Source of the DNA: Rhodospirillaceae bacterium
GTDB lineage: Bacteria > Pseudomonadota > Alphaproteobacteria > MPNO01 > UBA2964
Length of the DNA: 8,523 nucleotides
Reading direction: 5' to 3'
Assembly (NCBI GenBank): GCA_002712335.1
Contig: PATI01000011.1
Coordinates: forward strand, 28,236-36,758
Shown: one piece after another, positions 1 through 8,523 of the stretch
How positions within the stretch are numbered: position 1 is the first letter of the stretch
Layout: every line of letters begins with the position of its first letter
Program-made: the position numbers and the translations under genes
The notes under the pieces: model-generated
What the model was told of the DNA's origin: nothing
The model's database searches: none
Seen by the model: only the letters and a program-made list of their open reading frames with translations

Positions 1-152
1 TTTTCAACGTAATCAGCTCGAACGCGGTCAAAAACGTCTCCAAATAGTTCAAGTTGTCGATAGGTATCAGAACTATTTTTTTGTGCTTTACTGGCAATTG
101 TACCAAAGACAATCATCAATACGGCCGCAGCCGCGAGAATTCTTATAATCAT
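1..152 (-). CDS. ctpA: Carboxy-terminal processing protease CtpA (S41 family), N-terminal fragment
   Basis: Partial gene: only the first 50 codons are inside the window and the rest lies beyond the left edge. The peptide opens with a basic-then-hydrophobic leader (MIIRILAAAAVLMIVFG), a likely Sec signal or membrane anchor. It is followed by TYRQLELFGDVFDRVRADYVE at residues 30-50, the usual start of mature alphaproteobacterial S41 peptidases. The PDZ domain and the Ser/Lys catalytic residues are not visible. Proteins of this family cleave C-terminal tails of periplasmic or membrane proteins. The ATG shares one base with the envC stop (TAATG), and AGGAAA lies 8 bases upstream (161-166), so the start is well supported and probably coupled to envC. 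Placement directly after envC is common in alphaproteobacteria and suggests a shared cell-envelope role. Confidence 0.88.
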   Translation of the reverse strand, partial: MIIRILAAAAVLMIVFGTIASKAQKNSSDTYRQLELFGDVFDRVRADYVE

Positions 153-1363
153 TATCCGCGTTTCCTATATTTTCCTGCTGTAAGCCATGGCAGGGGGTTT
201 ATGGGCTCTCCGTTTTTACGTAATTCAAGGTATAGAATTGTATTATTTATATCGATTGAGGGAACTTTTCCTATAGGCTCCCCTTTTAAAACCTTCTGTC
301 CAACCGGGATATATATCTTTTCTAATCCAACCAATAATATATGAATGTTGTTTTTAACCTCTAGAATAAGAAGTTTTTCTAGTCCTTTAAATGGTCCTGC
401 GAAAACAACTCGCCCCTTTCGTGGAGAAATGACAGTTGTCCCGGGTTTTGTCTTGATGGAAAGTCCCCGCAAATGTCCGTTATTTGAATTAGTCTTGCCA
501 TAGGTAACCTCAAAATTTCCTACCACCGGTAGGTCCAAATTATATGAATCAGTTAATTTCCGGCCCGAGCTATCTGCTCCAGACCAGCGCACTTTTTCTT
601 TTCCCTGTGTTTTATTAGTTCTAAAAATATTTCTGTTTGAAGCTTTTTTTTTATTCGCGCCAAGACCTACTAGAAGTTGTCTTAAATTTTTTGCCTCATT
701 GCTGAGGTACCCGACCTTTTTTATTAAAAGTTTATGCTTGTTTTGGTTGATTTGCATTATTTTAATTTTTTGCGACGTTAATTTTTTTATATTAAGGCGT
801 TGCTGCTCCAATCGCTTTTTTTGGATTTTTATATTTTTTTTGGCTTTGATAATTGCCGAGCGAGTTTCTAACAAAGAGTCAATTTCAACTTTTAAATCCC
901 GAGAGTGTTTTTCAACATCCGGCAAGATAGAGCGGATTAAAAGTGCGCTTCTTACCGTATCAGAGGGTTTTGAAGGTGATAACAAGAGAGCAATAGGTGG
1001 CTGCAGGGCAATTCTCTGAATGATGCCAATTAAATTATTAAGTTGTTTTTTTTTAGAAATTAGAAACTTGTTTTTTACAATTACAATTCTATTGAGTCGT
1101 TCAATACTTTTTTCATAATTAACCAACTTGACGGCATGTTGCCGCTCTTTTTTTGCTGCTAAAATAGATCTAATTCGAAGATCACTCAATTCCTTATGTA
1201 ATTTTTTAACTGATTTATTAAGGAGTATAGATTTGTTCTTTGTCCTTTCTAAATATTTTTCTACATCGCCAAGAAGCCGGGTCTTTTCTGCATGTAAAGG
1301 TGTTGGGAATGGTATTCCAAATGTTACAGAGATTAATAAAATAAAGAGGGCTATTTTAACCAT
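152..1363 (-). CDS. envC: EnvC-like murein hydrolase activator (coiled coil plus degenerate LytM/M23 domain)
   Basis: The protein has 403 residues. A signal peptide covers about 1-25 (hydrophobic core, then PLHA-EK). A long Lys/Glu/Leu-rich coiled-coil region spans about 28-235, a polar linker about 236-275, and a LytM/M23-like domain about 278-395. The LytM zinc ligands are missing. Where active enzymes have HxGxD there is LRGLSI (298-303), and the HxH site is replaced by LYLELR (377-382). The ending GEPINPLPWL (385-394) matches the EnvC-type terminus. In E. coli, EnvC has no hydrolase activity itself; it activates periplasmic amidases at the septum through FtsEX. The same role is inferred here, and the amidase partner is not in the window. 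The ATG overlaps the end of gpmI by 8 bases (ATGGTTAA) and has no clear Shine-Dalgarno, which points to translational coupling. The gene is visibly more AT-rich than its neighbours, in keeping with its many lysines. Confidence 0.87.
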   Translation of the reverse strand: MVKIALFILLISVTFGIPFPTPLHAEKTRLLGDVEKYLERTKNKSILLNKSVKKLHKELSDLRIRSILAAKKERQHAVKLVNYEKSIERLNRIVIVKNKFLISKKKQLNNLIGIIQRIALQPPIALLLSPSKPSDTVRSALLIRSILPDVEKHSRDLKVEIDSLLETRSAIIKAKKNIKIQKKRLEQQRLNIKKLTSQKIKIMQINQNKHKLLIKKVGYLSNEAKNLRQLLVGLGANKKKASNRNIFRTNKTQGKEKVRWSGADSSGRKLTDSYNLDLPVVGNFEVTYGKTNSNNGHLRGLSIKTKPGTTVISPRKGRVVFAGPFKGLEKLLILEVKNNIHILLVGLEKIYIPVGQKVLKGEPIGKVPSIDINNTILYLELRKNGEPINPLPWLTAGKYRKRG

Positions 1364-2936
1364 TTGCCGTGCAGGGGTTTGAATCTCTGCGGCTTGTTAT
1401 ACACTCGGTTGTTTCCAAAAGAGATTGTCCTGTCATTTCTCTCGGCTTCGACAAACCTAGTAGCTCTATTAATGTTGGGGCTACGTCAGCGAGCTTCCCA
1501 TCTTTAAGGTTGGTAATATCACTCGATGCATTTACCAAAATCAAAGGCACCTTGTTTGTGGTATGTGATGTAAAAGGTTTCCCGGAATCTGGATCTGTCA
1601 TGGTTTCAGCGTTTCCATGGTCAGCAGTTATAAGCAATGTGGCATCTACCTCTAAGGCAGCCTTTTCTAAGCGGCCCATACAAGTGTCGACGGTCTCGAT
1701 TGCCTTTATCGCTGCTGATAACACCCCTGTGTGTCCGACCATGTCAGGATTGGCAAAGTTTACAAATATGAAATCATATTTTCCAGAAGTAACAGCTTCC
1801 AATAGACAATCTGTGACCTTCGGAGCTGCCATTTCAGGTTGTAGATCATATGTCTCAACTTTTGGAGACGGTATTAGTAATCTTTCTTCACCAGGGAAGG
1901 GTGGTTCATTTCCGCCATTAAAGAAAAATGTAACATGAGCATATTTTTCTGTTTCGGCGATCCGAAATTGTTTTAAACCAGCATCTGAAATTACTTGTGC
2001 AAATAAATTATCAAGTTGTTCTGGCAAAAATATTGATGACATTAGATGATCTAGAGTCTCTGAATACTGAACTAGGCCGGTCGCACAACTGATTGAGACA
2101 GTTTTTGATCGTTTAAAATGTATAAAATCTGGTTCTAATAGCGCAGTTAAAATTTCTCTCGCTCGATCAGAACGGAAATTTGCCATCAATAAGGTATCCC
2201 CATCCATCATTCCATCATAATGGTCAATTATTGTGGGTAAAATAAATTCGTCACTAAGGTTGTCGTTATAGCCTTTTCTTATGGCATCAATTGGTGTTTT
2301 TGCTTTTTCACCTTCACCACTAACTATCGCGTCATATGCCTTCTTGACACGGTTCCAACGATTATCACGATCCATTGCATAAAATCGACCTGTTACTGTG
2401 GCAATAGATACCGAGTCAAATTGAGAGATTTTTTCGCAAAAGTCCGTAAGAAATTGTAGTGCACTTTTTGGGGGAGTGTCTCGCCCATCCAGAAAAGCAT
2501 GGATAGAGACCTTTACTCCAGCTTCATTCAATATATTTGCCAATTCGAGGATTTGATCTTGATGAGAATGGACCCCGCCCGGTGATAATAGACCCATCAA
2601 ATGGCAGGTGCTGCGGTGACTTATTAGCTTCTCAACAATAGGGTTGTATCGAAGTTTACCCTCCTTTAGTGCTTGATTTATTCTTTGGATGTCCTGATTG
2701 ACGACGCGCCCAGCACCCAGATTCATATGTCCAACTTCAGAATTCCCCATTTGGCCGACGGGCAAGCCTACATCAATTCCTGAAGTCTTTAAGAGGGCGT
2801 TGGGACATTCTTTTATCATTCGGTTGAAAACGGGCGTCTCTGCTAGGGCGATTGCATTTTCGGTTTGTTCCAACCGCCAACCCCAACCATCAAGAACGCA
2901 GAGAACCACTGGTCGTGATACGCTATTAGCTGACAT
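1356..2936 (-). CDS. gpmI: 2,3-bisphosphoglycerate-independent phosphoglycerate mutase
   Basis: The enzyme interconverts 3- and 2-phosphoglycerate in cytosolic glycolysis and gluconeogenesis using two Mn ions and a phosphoserine intermediate. From the chosen ATG it has 526 residues, slightly above the usual 510-515. Visible motifs are VLDGWG (14-19, metal-binding Asp16), GNSEVGHMNLGAGR (64-77, catalytic Ser66), DGRDTPP (150-156), TGRFYAMDRDNRW (182-194), NFRSDRAR (253-260), NFANPDMVGHTG (393-404, Asp398 and His402), TADHGNAE (437-444, Asp439 and His440) and SHTTNKVP (457-464). All expected metal ligands are present. A GTG at 2945 would add three residues; the ATG at 2936 is preferred because of TAAGTGAG just upstream, though neither site has a strong ribosome-binding sequence. 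The tail after the LLE at 507-509 (TTECITSRRDSNPCTANG) is not part of the conserved fold and overlaps the envC start. GpmI rather than the cofactor-dependent GpmA is certain from the motifs. Confidence 0.97.
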   Translation of the reverse strand: MSANSVSRPVVLCVLDGWGWRLEQTENAIALAETPVFNRMIKECPNALLKTSGIDVGLPVGQMGNSEVGHMNLGAGRVVNQDIQRINQALKEGKLRYNPIVEKLISHRSTCHLMGLLSPGGVHSHQDQILELANILNEAGVKVSIHAFLDGRDTPPKSALQFLTDFCEKISQFDSVSIATVTGRFYAMDRDNRWNRVKKAYDAIVSGEGEKAKTPIDAIRKGYNDNLSDEFILPTIIDHYDGMMDGDTLLMANFRSDRAREILTALLEPDFIHFKRSKTVSISCATGLVQYSETLDHLMSSIFLPEQLDNLFAQVISDAGLKQFRIAETEKYAHVTFFFNGGNEPPFPGEERLLIPSPKVETYDLQPEMAAPKVTDCLLEAVTSGKYDFIFVNFANPDMVGHTGVLSAAIKAIETVDTCMGRLEKAALEVDATLLITADHGNAETMTDPDSGKPFTSHTTNKVPLILVNASSDITNLKDGKLADVAPTLIELLGLSKPREMTGQSLLETTECITSRRDSNPCTANG

Positions 2937-3031
2937 AAGACTCACTTAAAGGCTACCATTTCGAATATATGGACACTATAACGAAAATTACATTCGTTAA
3001 ACGATTTTTATATTCAATTCTTTGTTTTTAT
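2937..3031. other. rlmH-gpmI intergenic gap, possible weak promoter for gpmI
   Basis: This AT-rich gap of about 95 bases is one of only two clear breaks in the gene train. On the minus strand, TATAGT at 2975-2980 matches five of six bases of a sigma70 -10 box and lies about 38 bases before the gpmI ATG. No good -35 is found at 16-18 bases; TTTAAC at 2996-3001 is a poor match with a 15-base spacer. A small inverted repeat, AACGAA at 2980-2985 and TTCGTT at 2993-2998 with a 7-base loop, overlaps this area but has no following T-run on the gene strand, so it is not a convincing terminator. It could be an operator or chance. No small ORF with support was seen. Confidence 0.25.
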
Positions 3032-3490
3032 CTATTCTCGATGATACGGGTGCCCATTAATAATTTGCTGAGATCGGTAAATTTGCTCGGTGAGCATAAC
3101 CCGCGCCAACATATGCGGCCAGGTTAGTTGGCCAAATGACAATAGGAGATCTGCCTTTTTTCTTAGATCTTGATCAACACCATCAGCTCCACCAATTAAC
3201 ATACAGACTTCCTTAACTCTATTACCTTGCCAGTTTTTAAAAACATTGGCTAGTTCCGTACTAGGTAAATTTTTCCCGCATTGATCCAATACAATAATCT
3301 TTGACTCTGGTGGGCATTGGTTAAGAAGAAGATCTCCTTGCCTTTTTTTCAATTCTAAGCCCTTAAGTTTCTTTTTTTCTTCAACCTCGCGAAACTCTAT
3401 TGGCCATTTTATTCTTCGAGAATAATTTTCTATAAGAGTTTTTTCTGGACCTGAACGAATTCGGCCTACCGCGATTATATTAATATTCAT
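3032..3490 (-). CDS. rlmH: 23S rRNA (pseudouridine-1915-N3)-methyltransferase RlmH
   Basis: RlmH is a small SPOUT-class methyltransferase that acts as a homodimer on assembled 70S ribosomes, transferring a methyl group from S-adenosylmethionine to N3 of pseudouridine 1915 in helix 69 of 23S rRNA. The 152 residues are close to the family length of about 155. The N-terminus MNINIIAVGRIRSGPE is typical. IIVLDQCGK (65-73) precedes the knotted SAM-binding region LIGGADGVD (about 98-106). The C-terminus has FGQLTWPHMLARVMLTEQIYR and ends in HPYHRE, the family signature. The ATG shares one base with the rsfS stop (TAATG), indicating coupling. The pairing with rsfS is conserved across many bacteria and places the gene in a ribosome-maturation context. 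Confidence 0.97.
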   Translation of the reverse strand: MNINIIAVGRIRSGPEKTLIENYSRRIKWPIEFREVEEKKKLKGLELKKRQGDLLLNQCPPESKIIVLDQCGKNLPSTELANVFKNWQGNRVKEVCMLIGGADGVDQDLRKKADLLLSFGQLTWPHMLARVMLTEQIYRSQQIINGHPYHRE

Positions 3491-3888
3491 TAATGGTCAG
3501 CCTTTGAGCTCCCGGTTTTAATGGAACTTTCTGCTAAGTCAGCCTCCCACATCTTCTCTAGATTATAAAAAGCCCGAACCTCTGGACGAAAAAGGTGAAC
3601 TATAACATTTCCTGTATCAAGGAGAACCCAGTCTCCCTCAGGTAATCCCTCAGGTTTCCCGATAGGTAAATTTATATTTTTAAAATTCTGTACAATTAGT
3701 TCAGCTAATGCTTTGACCTGACGGTTAGAGCTACCACTGGCAATCATCATATAATCACCAATAGTCGTCTTGCCTCGTAGGTCAATTGTGACAATATTGT
3801 CTGCTTTGTGGTCCACCAAAATTTCTTGGACTAGTTTTATAGTGTCCTTTACTTCTAGGGGCTTTGATTGTTTTTGCTCGTTGGTCAA
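3490..3888 (-). CDS. rsfS: Ribosomal silencing factor RsfS (RsfA/Iojap family)
   Basis: RsfS binds ribosomal protein L14 on the large subunit and blocks joining of the subunits, lowering translation in poor growth conditions. The protein has 132 residues. The Iojap domain covers about 14-115, with DNIVTIDLRGKTTIGDYMMIASG (34-56), SSNRQVKALAE (57-67), GDWVLLDTGNVIVHLFRPEVRAFYNLEKMW (about 85-114). A short polar tail follows. The start chosen is a TTG at 3888, three bases after the nadD stop. It is the first start codon available after that in-frame TGA, and the next option (TTG within ILVDH) would remove the first conserved helix. There is no strong Shine-Dalgarno, so translation probably depends on ribosomes ending on nadD. 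The nadD-rsfS-rlmH arrangement is widespread. Confidence 0.94.
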   Translation of the reverse strand: MTNEQKQSKPLEVKDTIKLVQEILVDHKADNIVTIDLRGKTTIGDYMMIASGSSNRQVKALAELIVQNFKNINLPIGKPEGLPEGDWVLLDTGNVIVHLFRPEVRAFYNLEKMWEADLAESSIKTGSSKADH

Positions 3889-3891
3889 TGT

Positions 3892-4539
3892 TCACACTTT
3901 TTCAACTTTAATAGACGAGGTTGAGCTCCTACGGATTTCAGTCGCCGTTGCAGGATGTAGAGGCATCCGTATGAAAGTCCATGCTGGGGGTTTGAAATTT
4001 GATAATTCTCGCACATATTTTGGTGGCAGCCTACTCTTAGAAAATACTTGTGCAGCTTTTCCTGAAAGTGCTTTTACAGAATAAGGGGCGCGGTCAAAAA
4101 TCACAATGGGTACTGTTGAGAATAACTCTCGCCAGTTTTTCCATTGAGGAATTTGAATTAAATTATCGGCACCCATTATCCATACGAATTTCTTTTCCAA
4201 GAAACTGCGCTGGATTATTTTGATACTATCTATTGTGAAGCGAGTGCTTATACGATCTTCTATATCTGTAACTAAAATTCTAGGATCTTGAGCTATTTTC
4301 TTGGCATGATTTAAACGTTCAGTAAAGGGCGCCATTTCTTTGGATTCTTTTAGCGGATTTTGAGGAGAAACAACCCACCAGATTGTATCCAGTTTTAGGT
4401 GTTTCATGGCTTCCTTAGAAATATGAATATGTCCTTCATGAGCTGGGTTAAAAGAGCCGCCGAGTAATCCAATACGTCTGCCATTGCTATTTATAGCCTG
4501 ACGAACCGAAGAGCGTAAGTTTTTGCTTAATGAGGTCAG
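3892..4539 (-). CDS. nadD: Nicotinate-nucleotide adenylyltransferase NadD, probable CTG start
   Basis: NadD transfers AMP from ATP to nicotinate mononucleotide, giving deamido-NAD in the cytosolic NAD pathway. The frame reads [19 protein letters not shown] before the first in-frame ATG (4407). It therefore holds the nucleotidyltransferase motif GGSFNPxHxGH, with the (H/T)xGH residues His34-Glu-Gly-His37, outside any ATG-initiated product. Downstream are [32 protein letters not shown] (Asp and Trp of the substrate pocket) and HPATATEIR, equivalent to the family SSTxIR motif. The frame is open from a TAA at 4555-4557, but no ATG, GTG or TTG occurs upstream of the motif. The best start is the CTG at 4537-4539, which overlaps the proA TGA as CTGA and has AGGTGA four bases upstream. 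This gives 215 residues, a normal length for the family. Identity is firm; the start is inferred. Confidence 0.9.
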   Translation of the reverse strand: MTSLSKNLRSSVRQAINSNGRRIGLLGGSFNPAHEGHIHISKEAMKHLKLDTIWWVVSPQNPLKESKEMAPFTERLNHAKKIAQDPRILVTDIEDRISTRFTIDSIKIIQRSFLEKKFVWIMGADNLIQIPQWKNWRELFSTVPIVIFDRAPYSVKALSGKAAQVFSKSRLPPKYVRELSNFKPPAWTFIRMPLHPATATEIRRSSTSSIKVEKV

Positions 4540-5834
4540 GGTCTCACCTGTCCATTACCGTGCACCACATATTTGAAAGTGGTCAGCTGTTCCACTCCAA
4601 CCGGGCCGCGGGCATGTAGACGACCCGTCGAGATTCCTATTTCGGCACCCATGCCAAATTCACCTCCATCTGCAAATTGTGTGGATGCATTATGCAGTAC
4701 AATCGCAGAGTCTATGTTTTCTAAAAATATTTTTGCAATATTCTGGTCGGATGTGATGATTGAGTCAGTATGATGAGATCCATATAAATTGATATGTTCA
4801 ATTGCTTCATTCAAACCATCAACTTGCTTTATTGAAATGATAGGGTCGAGATATTCTTTTGCCCAATCATCATCGTGGGCTAGTATCACTCTTTCGTCCA
4901 ACGCTCGGGTAGCATCGTCCCCACGCATTTCACAGCCACTTTTAGCTAACTCATCAATAATTGGTGGAAGTAACTGTGGCGCTGCATTTCGATCAACAAC
5001 GAGGCTCTCGGTAGCTCCACAGATACCTGGCCTGCGCATTTTGGCGTTAAGTACGATGTTTTTTGCCATTTCGATTTCAGCACTACTATGAATATAAACA
5101 TGGCAGTTGCCGTCTAAGTGGGCAATCACAGGTACACGGCTTTCCCGTTGAACCCTCTCAATTAGTGATTTACCGCCACGTGGGACGATAACATCTATTT
5201 GACTATCCATGGCTAGCATCTCGCCGACGGCAGCGCGATCGATTGTTGGCACAAGTTGGATAGTTTCAGCAGGTAGACCAGCCATTCTAAGCCCTTCTTG
5301 TAGGCATTGAAGAATAGCTGATGAGGACTCAAAACTATCAGAGCCCCCACGAAGTATGACCGCATTGCCAGATTTGAGACAAAGTCCGCCAGCATCGGCG
5401 GTTACATTGGGACGGGATTCATAAATTATTCCAATGACGCCTAACGGCACTCTGACGCGCTGAATTTTGAGCCCATTGGGCCGTTTCCATTCGGCCATGA
5501 CCGTGCCCACAGGATCCTCTAGTGTTGCAATTTTTTCTAGGCCATCCGCCATTTGTTCTATACGAGAATCATTTAAAACTAGGCGATCGATCATCGAAGC
5601 TGGAGCCCCATTTTTACTAGCCAGTTTTAAATCTTTGCCATTAGCTGTTTTTAGAGTTTTAACAGATTTTCTTATGGACTTTGCGGCTTCAGCAAGGGCA
5701 TAATTTTTGGCTTCATTCCCCACATTTGATATATTTTTATAAGCATCTCTAGCGGCAGAACCAAGTTTCAACATATTTAAATGTAAGATCGTACTTTTGT
5801 CTTGTTTGTGGGAGCTCTCTCTTTTTTTCGGCAT
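4536..5834 (-). CDS. proA: Gamma-glutamyl phosphate reductase (glutamate-5-semialdehyde dehydrogenase)
   Basis: ProA reduces gamma-glutamyl phosphate with NADPH to glutamate-5-semialdehyde, the second step of proline synthesis. The 432-residue protein has an aldehyde-dehydrogenase fold. Visible motifs are [18 protein letters not shown] (128-145), [12 protein letters not shown] (153-164), [12 protein letters not shown] (214-225), the active-site segment [12 protein letters not shown] (267-278, nucleophile Cys272), [10 protein letters not shown] (352-361) and [27 protein letters not shown] (about 387-413). The ATG at 5834 is chosen because AGGTAG lies just upstream at a fair distance. A TTG at 5852 would add six residues and overlap proB; an ATG at 5774 has no ribosome-binding sequence. 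The first 20 residues are an unconserved basic leader. The gene follows proB after 7 bases, so kinase and reductase, which act in sequence on a labile intermediate, are made together. Confidence 0.97.
   Translation of the reverse strand: MPKKRESSHKQDKSTILHLNMLKLGSAARDAYKNISNVGNEAKNYALAEAAKSIRKSVKTLKTANGKDLKLASKNGAPASMIDRLVLNDSRIEQMADGLEKIATLEDPVGTVMAEWKRPNGLKIQRVRVPLGVIGIIYESRPNVTADAGGLCLKSGNAVILRGGSDSFESSSAILQCLQEGLRMAGLPAETIQLVPTIDRAAVGEMLAMDSQIDVIVPRGGKSLIERVQRESRVPVIAHLDGNCHVYIHSSAEIEMAKNIVLNAKMRRPGICGATESLVVDRNAAPQLLPPIIDELAKSGCEMRGDDATRALDERVILAHDDDWAKEYLDPIISIKQVDGLNEAIEHINLYGSHHTDSIITSDQNIAKIFLENIDSAIVLHNASTQFADGGEFGMGAEIGISTGRLHARGPVGVEQLTTFKYVVHGNGQVRP
4537..4549 (-). promoter_or_regulatory. 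Ribosome-binding site and CTG start of nadD overlapping the proA stop
   Basis: On the minus strand AGGTGA (4544-4549) matches the 3' half of the Shine-Dalgarno consensus and lies four bases before CTG (4537-4539). The last two bases of CTG are the first two of the proA stop TGA, the same geometry as the common ATGA overlap. This is the only arrangement seen that gives NadD its full active-site motif. It is inferred from sequence, not shown experimentally. Confidence 0.6.
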
Positions 5835-5841
5835 TTTAATT

Positions 5842-8027
<2,186 letters not shown>

Positions 8028-8036
8028 TCAATTCTC

Positions 8037-8066
8037 AAATAAAACGGGGAATAATCATATCCCCCG
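8037..8066 (-). terminator. Rho-independent terminator after rpmA
   Basis: On the minus strand the stem CGGGGGAT (8059-8066) pairs with ATTCCCCG (8045-8052). That is eight pairs with one G-U, around a 6-base loop ATGATT. It is followed at once by the T-rich run TTTTATTT (8037-8044). This is a textbook intrinsic terminator placed 35 bases after the rpmA stop. It should end or reduce transcription of the ribosomal-protein pair before obgE, so obgE needs either read-through or its own promoter. No convincing promoter was found in the 33 bases left before the obgE ATG. Confidence 0.82.
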
Positions 8067-8101
8067 AGAGGCACACGGCAAATGCGGCCCCTGAGATTTA
8101 T

Positions 8102-8359
8102 TTAGATGCTTGGATCAACGGATACATAAATCCGACCCTGAGCCTTGCGTGCAAAAGTTACACGTCCCTCAGATGTAGCGAATATGGTGTGATCTCGACC
8201 TATTCCTACATTTTCTCCAGGATGATACTTGGTTCCCCGCTGCCGAATGATGATATTCCCTGGAATTACAGCCTGCCCACCAAATTTCTTTACACCAAGG
8301 CGCCGGCCCTCTGTGTCGCGCCCATTTCGAGAACTACCGCCTGCTTTTTTATGTGCCAT
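8102..8359 (-). CDS. rpmA: 50S ribosomal protein L27
   Basis: L27 is a large-subunit protein whose N-terminal tail reaches the peptidyl-transferase centre and helps place tRNA. The 85-residue sequence matches the family in length and order: the invariant start [22 protein letters not shown], then [25 protein letters not shown], then [19 protein letters not shown]. The start MAHKK shows there is no cleavable N-terminal extension of the type found in Firmicutes. AGGAG (8368-8372) lies 8 bases before the ATG, an ideal ribosome-binding site fitting a highly expressed gene. It follows rplU after 20 bases, the near-universal bacterial arrangement, and a terminator follows it. Confidence 0.98.
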   Translation of the reverse strand: MAHKKAGGSSRNGRDTEGRRLGVKKFGGQAVIPGNIIIRQRGTKYHPGENVGIGRDHTIFATSEGRVTFARKAQGRIYVSVDPSI

Positions 8360-8379
8360 ACTATTCTCTCCTGAGCCTG

Positions 8380-8523
8380 TTAATCTTCCGTAGCTTTCTT
8401 GGCCGCAGTCTTCTTGGCCGCAGTCTTCTTGGCTGCAGTCTTCTTGGCTGCAGTCTTCTTGGCCGCAGTCTTCTTGGCTGCAGTCTTCTTGGCTGCAGTC
8501 TTCTTGGCCGCAGTCTTCTTGGC
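8380..8523 (-). CDS. rplU: 50S ribosomal protein L21, C-terminal Lys/Ala-rich extension (partial)
   Basis: Only the last 47 codons and the stop are in the window; the conserved L21 core would lie beyond the right edge. The visible part is a run of the pentapeptide AAKKT, about nine copies, ending KKATED before TAA. Nothing conserved in L21 itself can be seen. The call rests on the position directly 5' of rpmA with a 20-base gap, and on the fact that many alphaproteobacterial L21 proteins carry a low-complexity Lys/Ala-rich C-terminal tail. A histone H1-like Lys/Ala-rich protein is the main alternative. The positively charged tail would be expected to contact rRNA or project from the ribosome surface; its function is not known to me. 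Confidence 0.72.
   Translation of the reverse strand, partial: AKKTAAKKTAAKKTAAKKTAAKKTAAKKTAAKKTAAKKTAAKKATED
8396..8523. repeat. 15-bp tandem repeat array (eight full units plus a partial one) coding AAKKT
   Basis: On the plus strand the unit is TTCTTGGCYGCAGTC, starting at 8396. It repeats without interruption to 8515, and a ninth unit is cut by the window edge at 8523. Only one position varies, C or T, in the order C C T T C T T C. On the coding strand this is GCG versus GCA, both alanine, so every unit gives the same five residues. The last seven full units fit a 45-bp pattern (C T T repeated). The array is an in-frame coding minisatellite within the rplU tail. Confidence 0.95.

Noticed and set aside
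1369..1938. A 189-codon open frame on the plus strand opposite gpmI
   Set aside because: It is antisense to the conserved C-terminal half of gpmI, resembles no family, and is explained by codon structure of the real gene.
2980..2998. Terminator after rlmH
   Set aside because: The stem is only six AT-rich pairs and no T-run follows on the gene strand.
3892..4407. nadD starting at the first in-frame ATG (4407)
   Set aside because: This product would lack the GGSFNPxHxGH nucleotidyltransferase motif, which is encoded in the same open frame just upstream.
5213..5395. A 60-codon minus-strand frame inside proA
   Set aside because: It lies fully within proA in another frame, with no ribosome-binding site or recognisable sequence.
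8396..8523. CRISPR-like or regulatory direct-repeat array
   Set aside because: The units are 15 bp, contiguous without spacers, in frame and encode one pentapeptide; this is a coding minisatellite.

Overview
The window is a stretch of conserved housekeeping genes. All eleven genes (nine complete, one cut at each edge) lie on the minus strand, so transcription runs from the right edge to the left. The order, 5' to 3', is rplU (C-terminal end only), rpmA, obgE, proB, proA, nadD, rsfS, rlmH, gpmI, envC and ctpA (N-terminus only). This order, especially rplU-rpmA-obg-proBA-nadD-rsfS-rlmH followed by gpmI-envC-ctpA, is typical of Alphaproteobacteria. The DNA looks AT-rich (judged by eye, not computed), the genes are tightly packed, and several stops and starts overlap. 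An AT-rich, possibly marine, Rhodospirillales-like alphaproteobacterium would fit, but no RNA or marker gene here fixes the genus.

Right end (about 8004-8523): the lysine/alanine-rich tail of ribosomal protein L21 is encoded by a run of 15-bp repeats. L27 follows, and then a good Rho-independent terminator. This separates the ribosomal pair from the obgE group.

Middle (about 3032-8003): obgE (ribosome-assembly GTPase), proB and proA (first two steps of proline synthesis), nadD (NAD synthesis), rsfS (ribosome silencing) and rlmH (23S rRNA methylation) are packed with overlaps or gaps of a few bases. They look like one transcription unit joining ribosome assembly and control with proline and NAD synthesis.

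Left end (1-2945): after a gap of about 90 bp come gpmI (glycolysis), envC (septal murein-hydrolase activator) and ctpA (periplasmic carboxy-terminal protease). These are joined by 8-base and 1-base overlaps.

I see no mobile element, CRISPR array, tRNA, rRNA, defence system or biosynthetic cluster. No gap reaches 300 bases. I do not find a new biological system. The observations most worth a second look are: nadD has no ATG, GTG or TTG upstream of its active-site motif and probably starts at a CTG overlapping the proA stop; the 15-bp repeat array in rplU has only synonymous differences and a hint of a 45-bp higher-order period; and the obgE Shine-Dalgarno sequence sits in the loop of a small hairpin.
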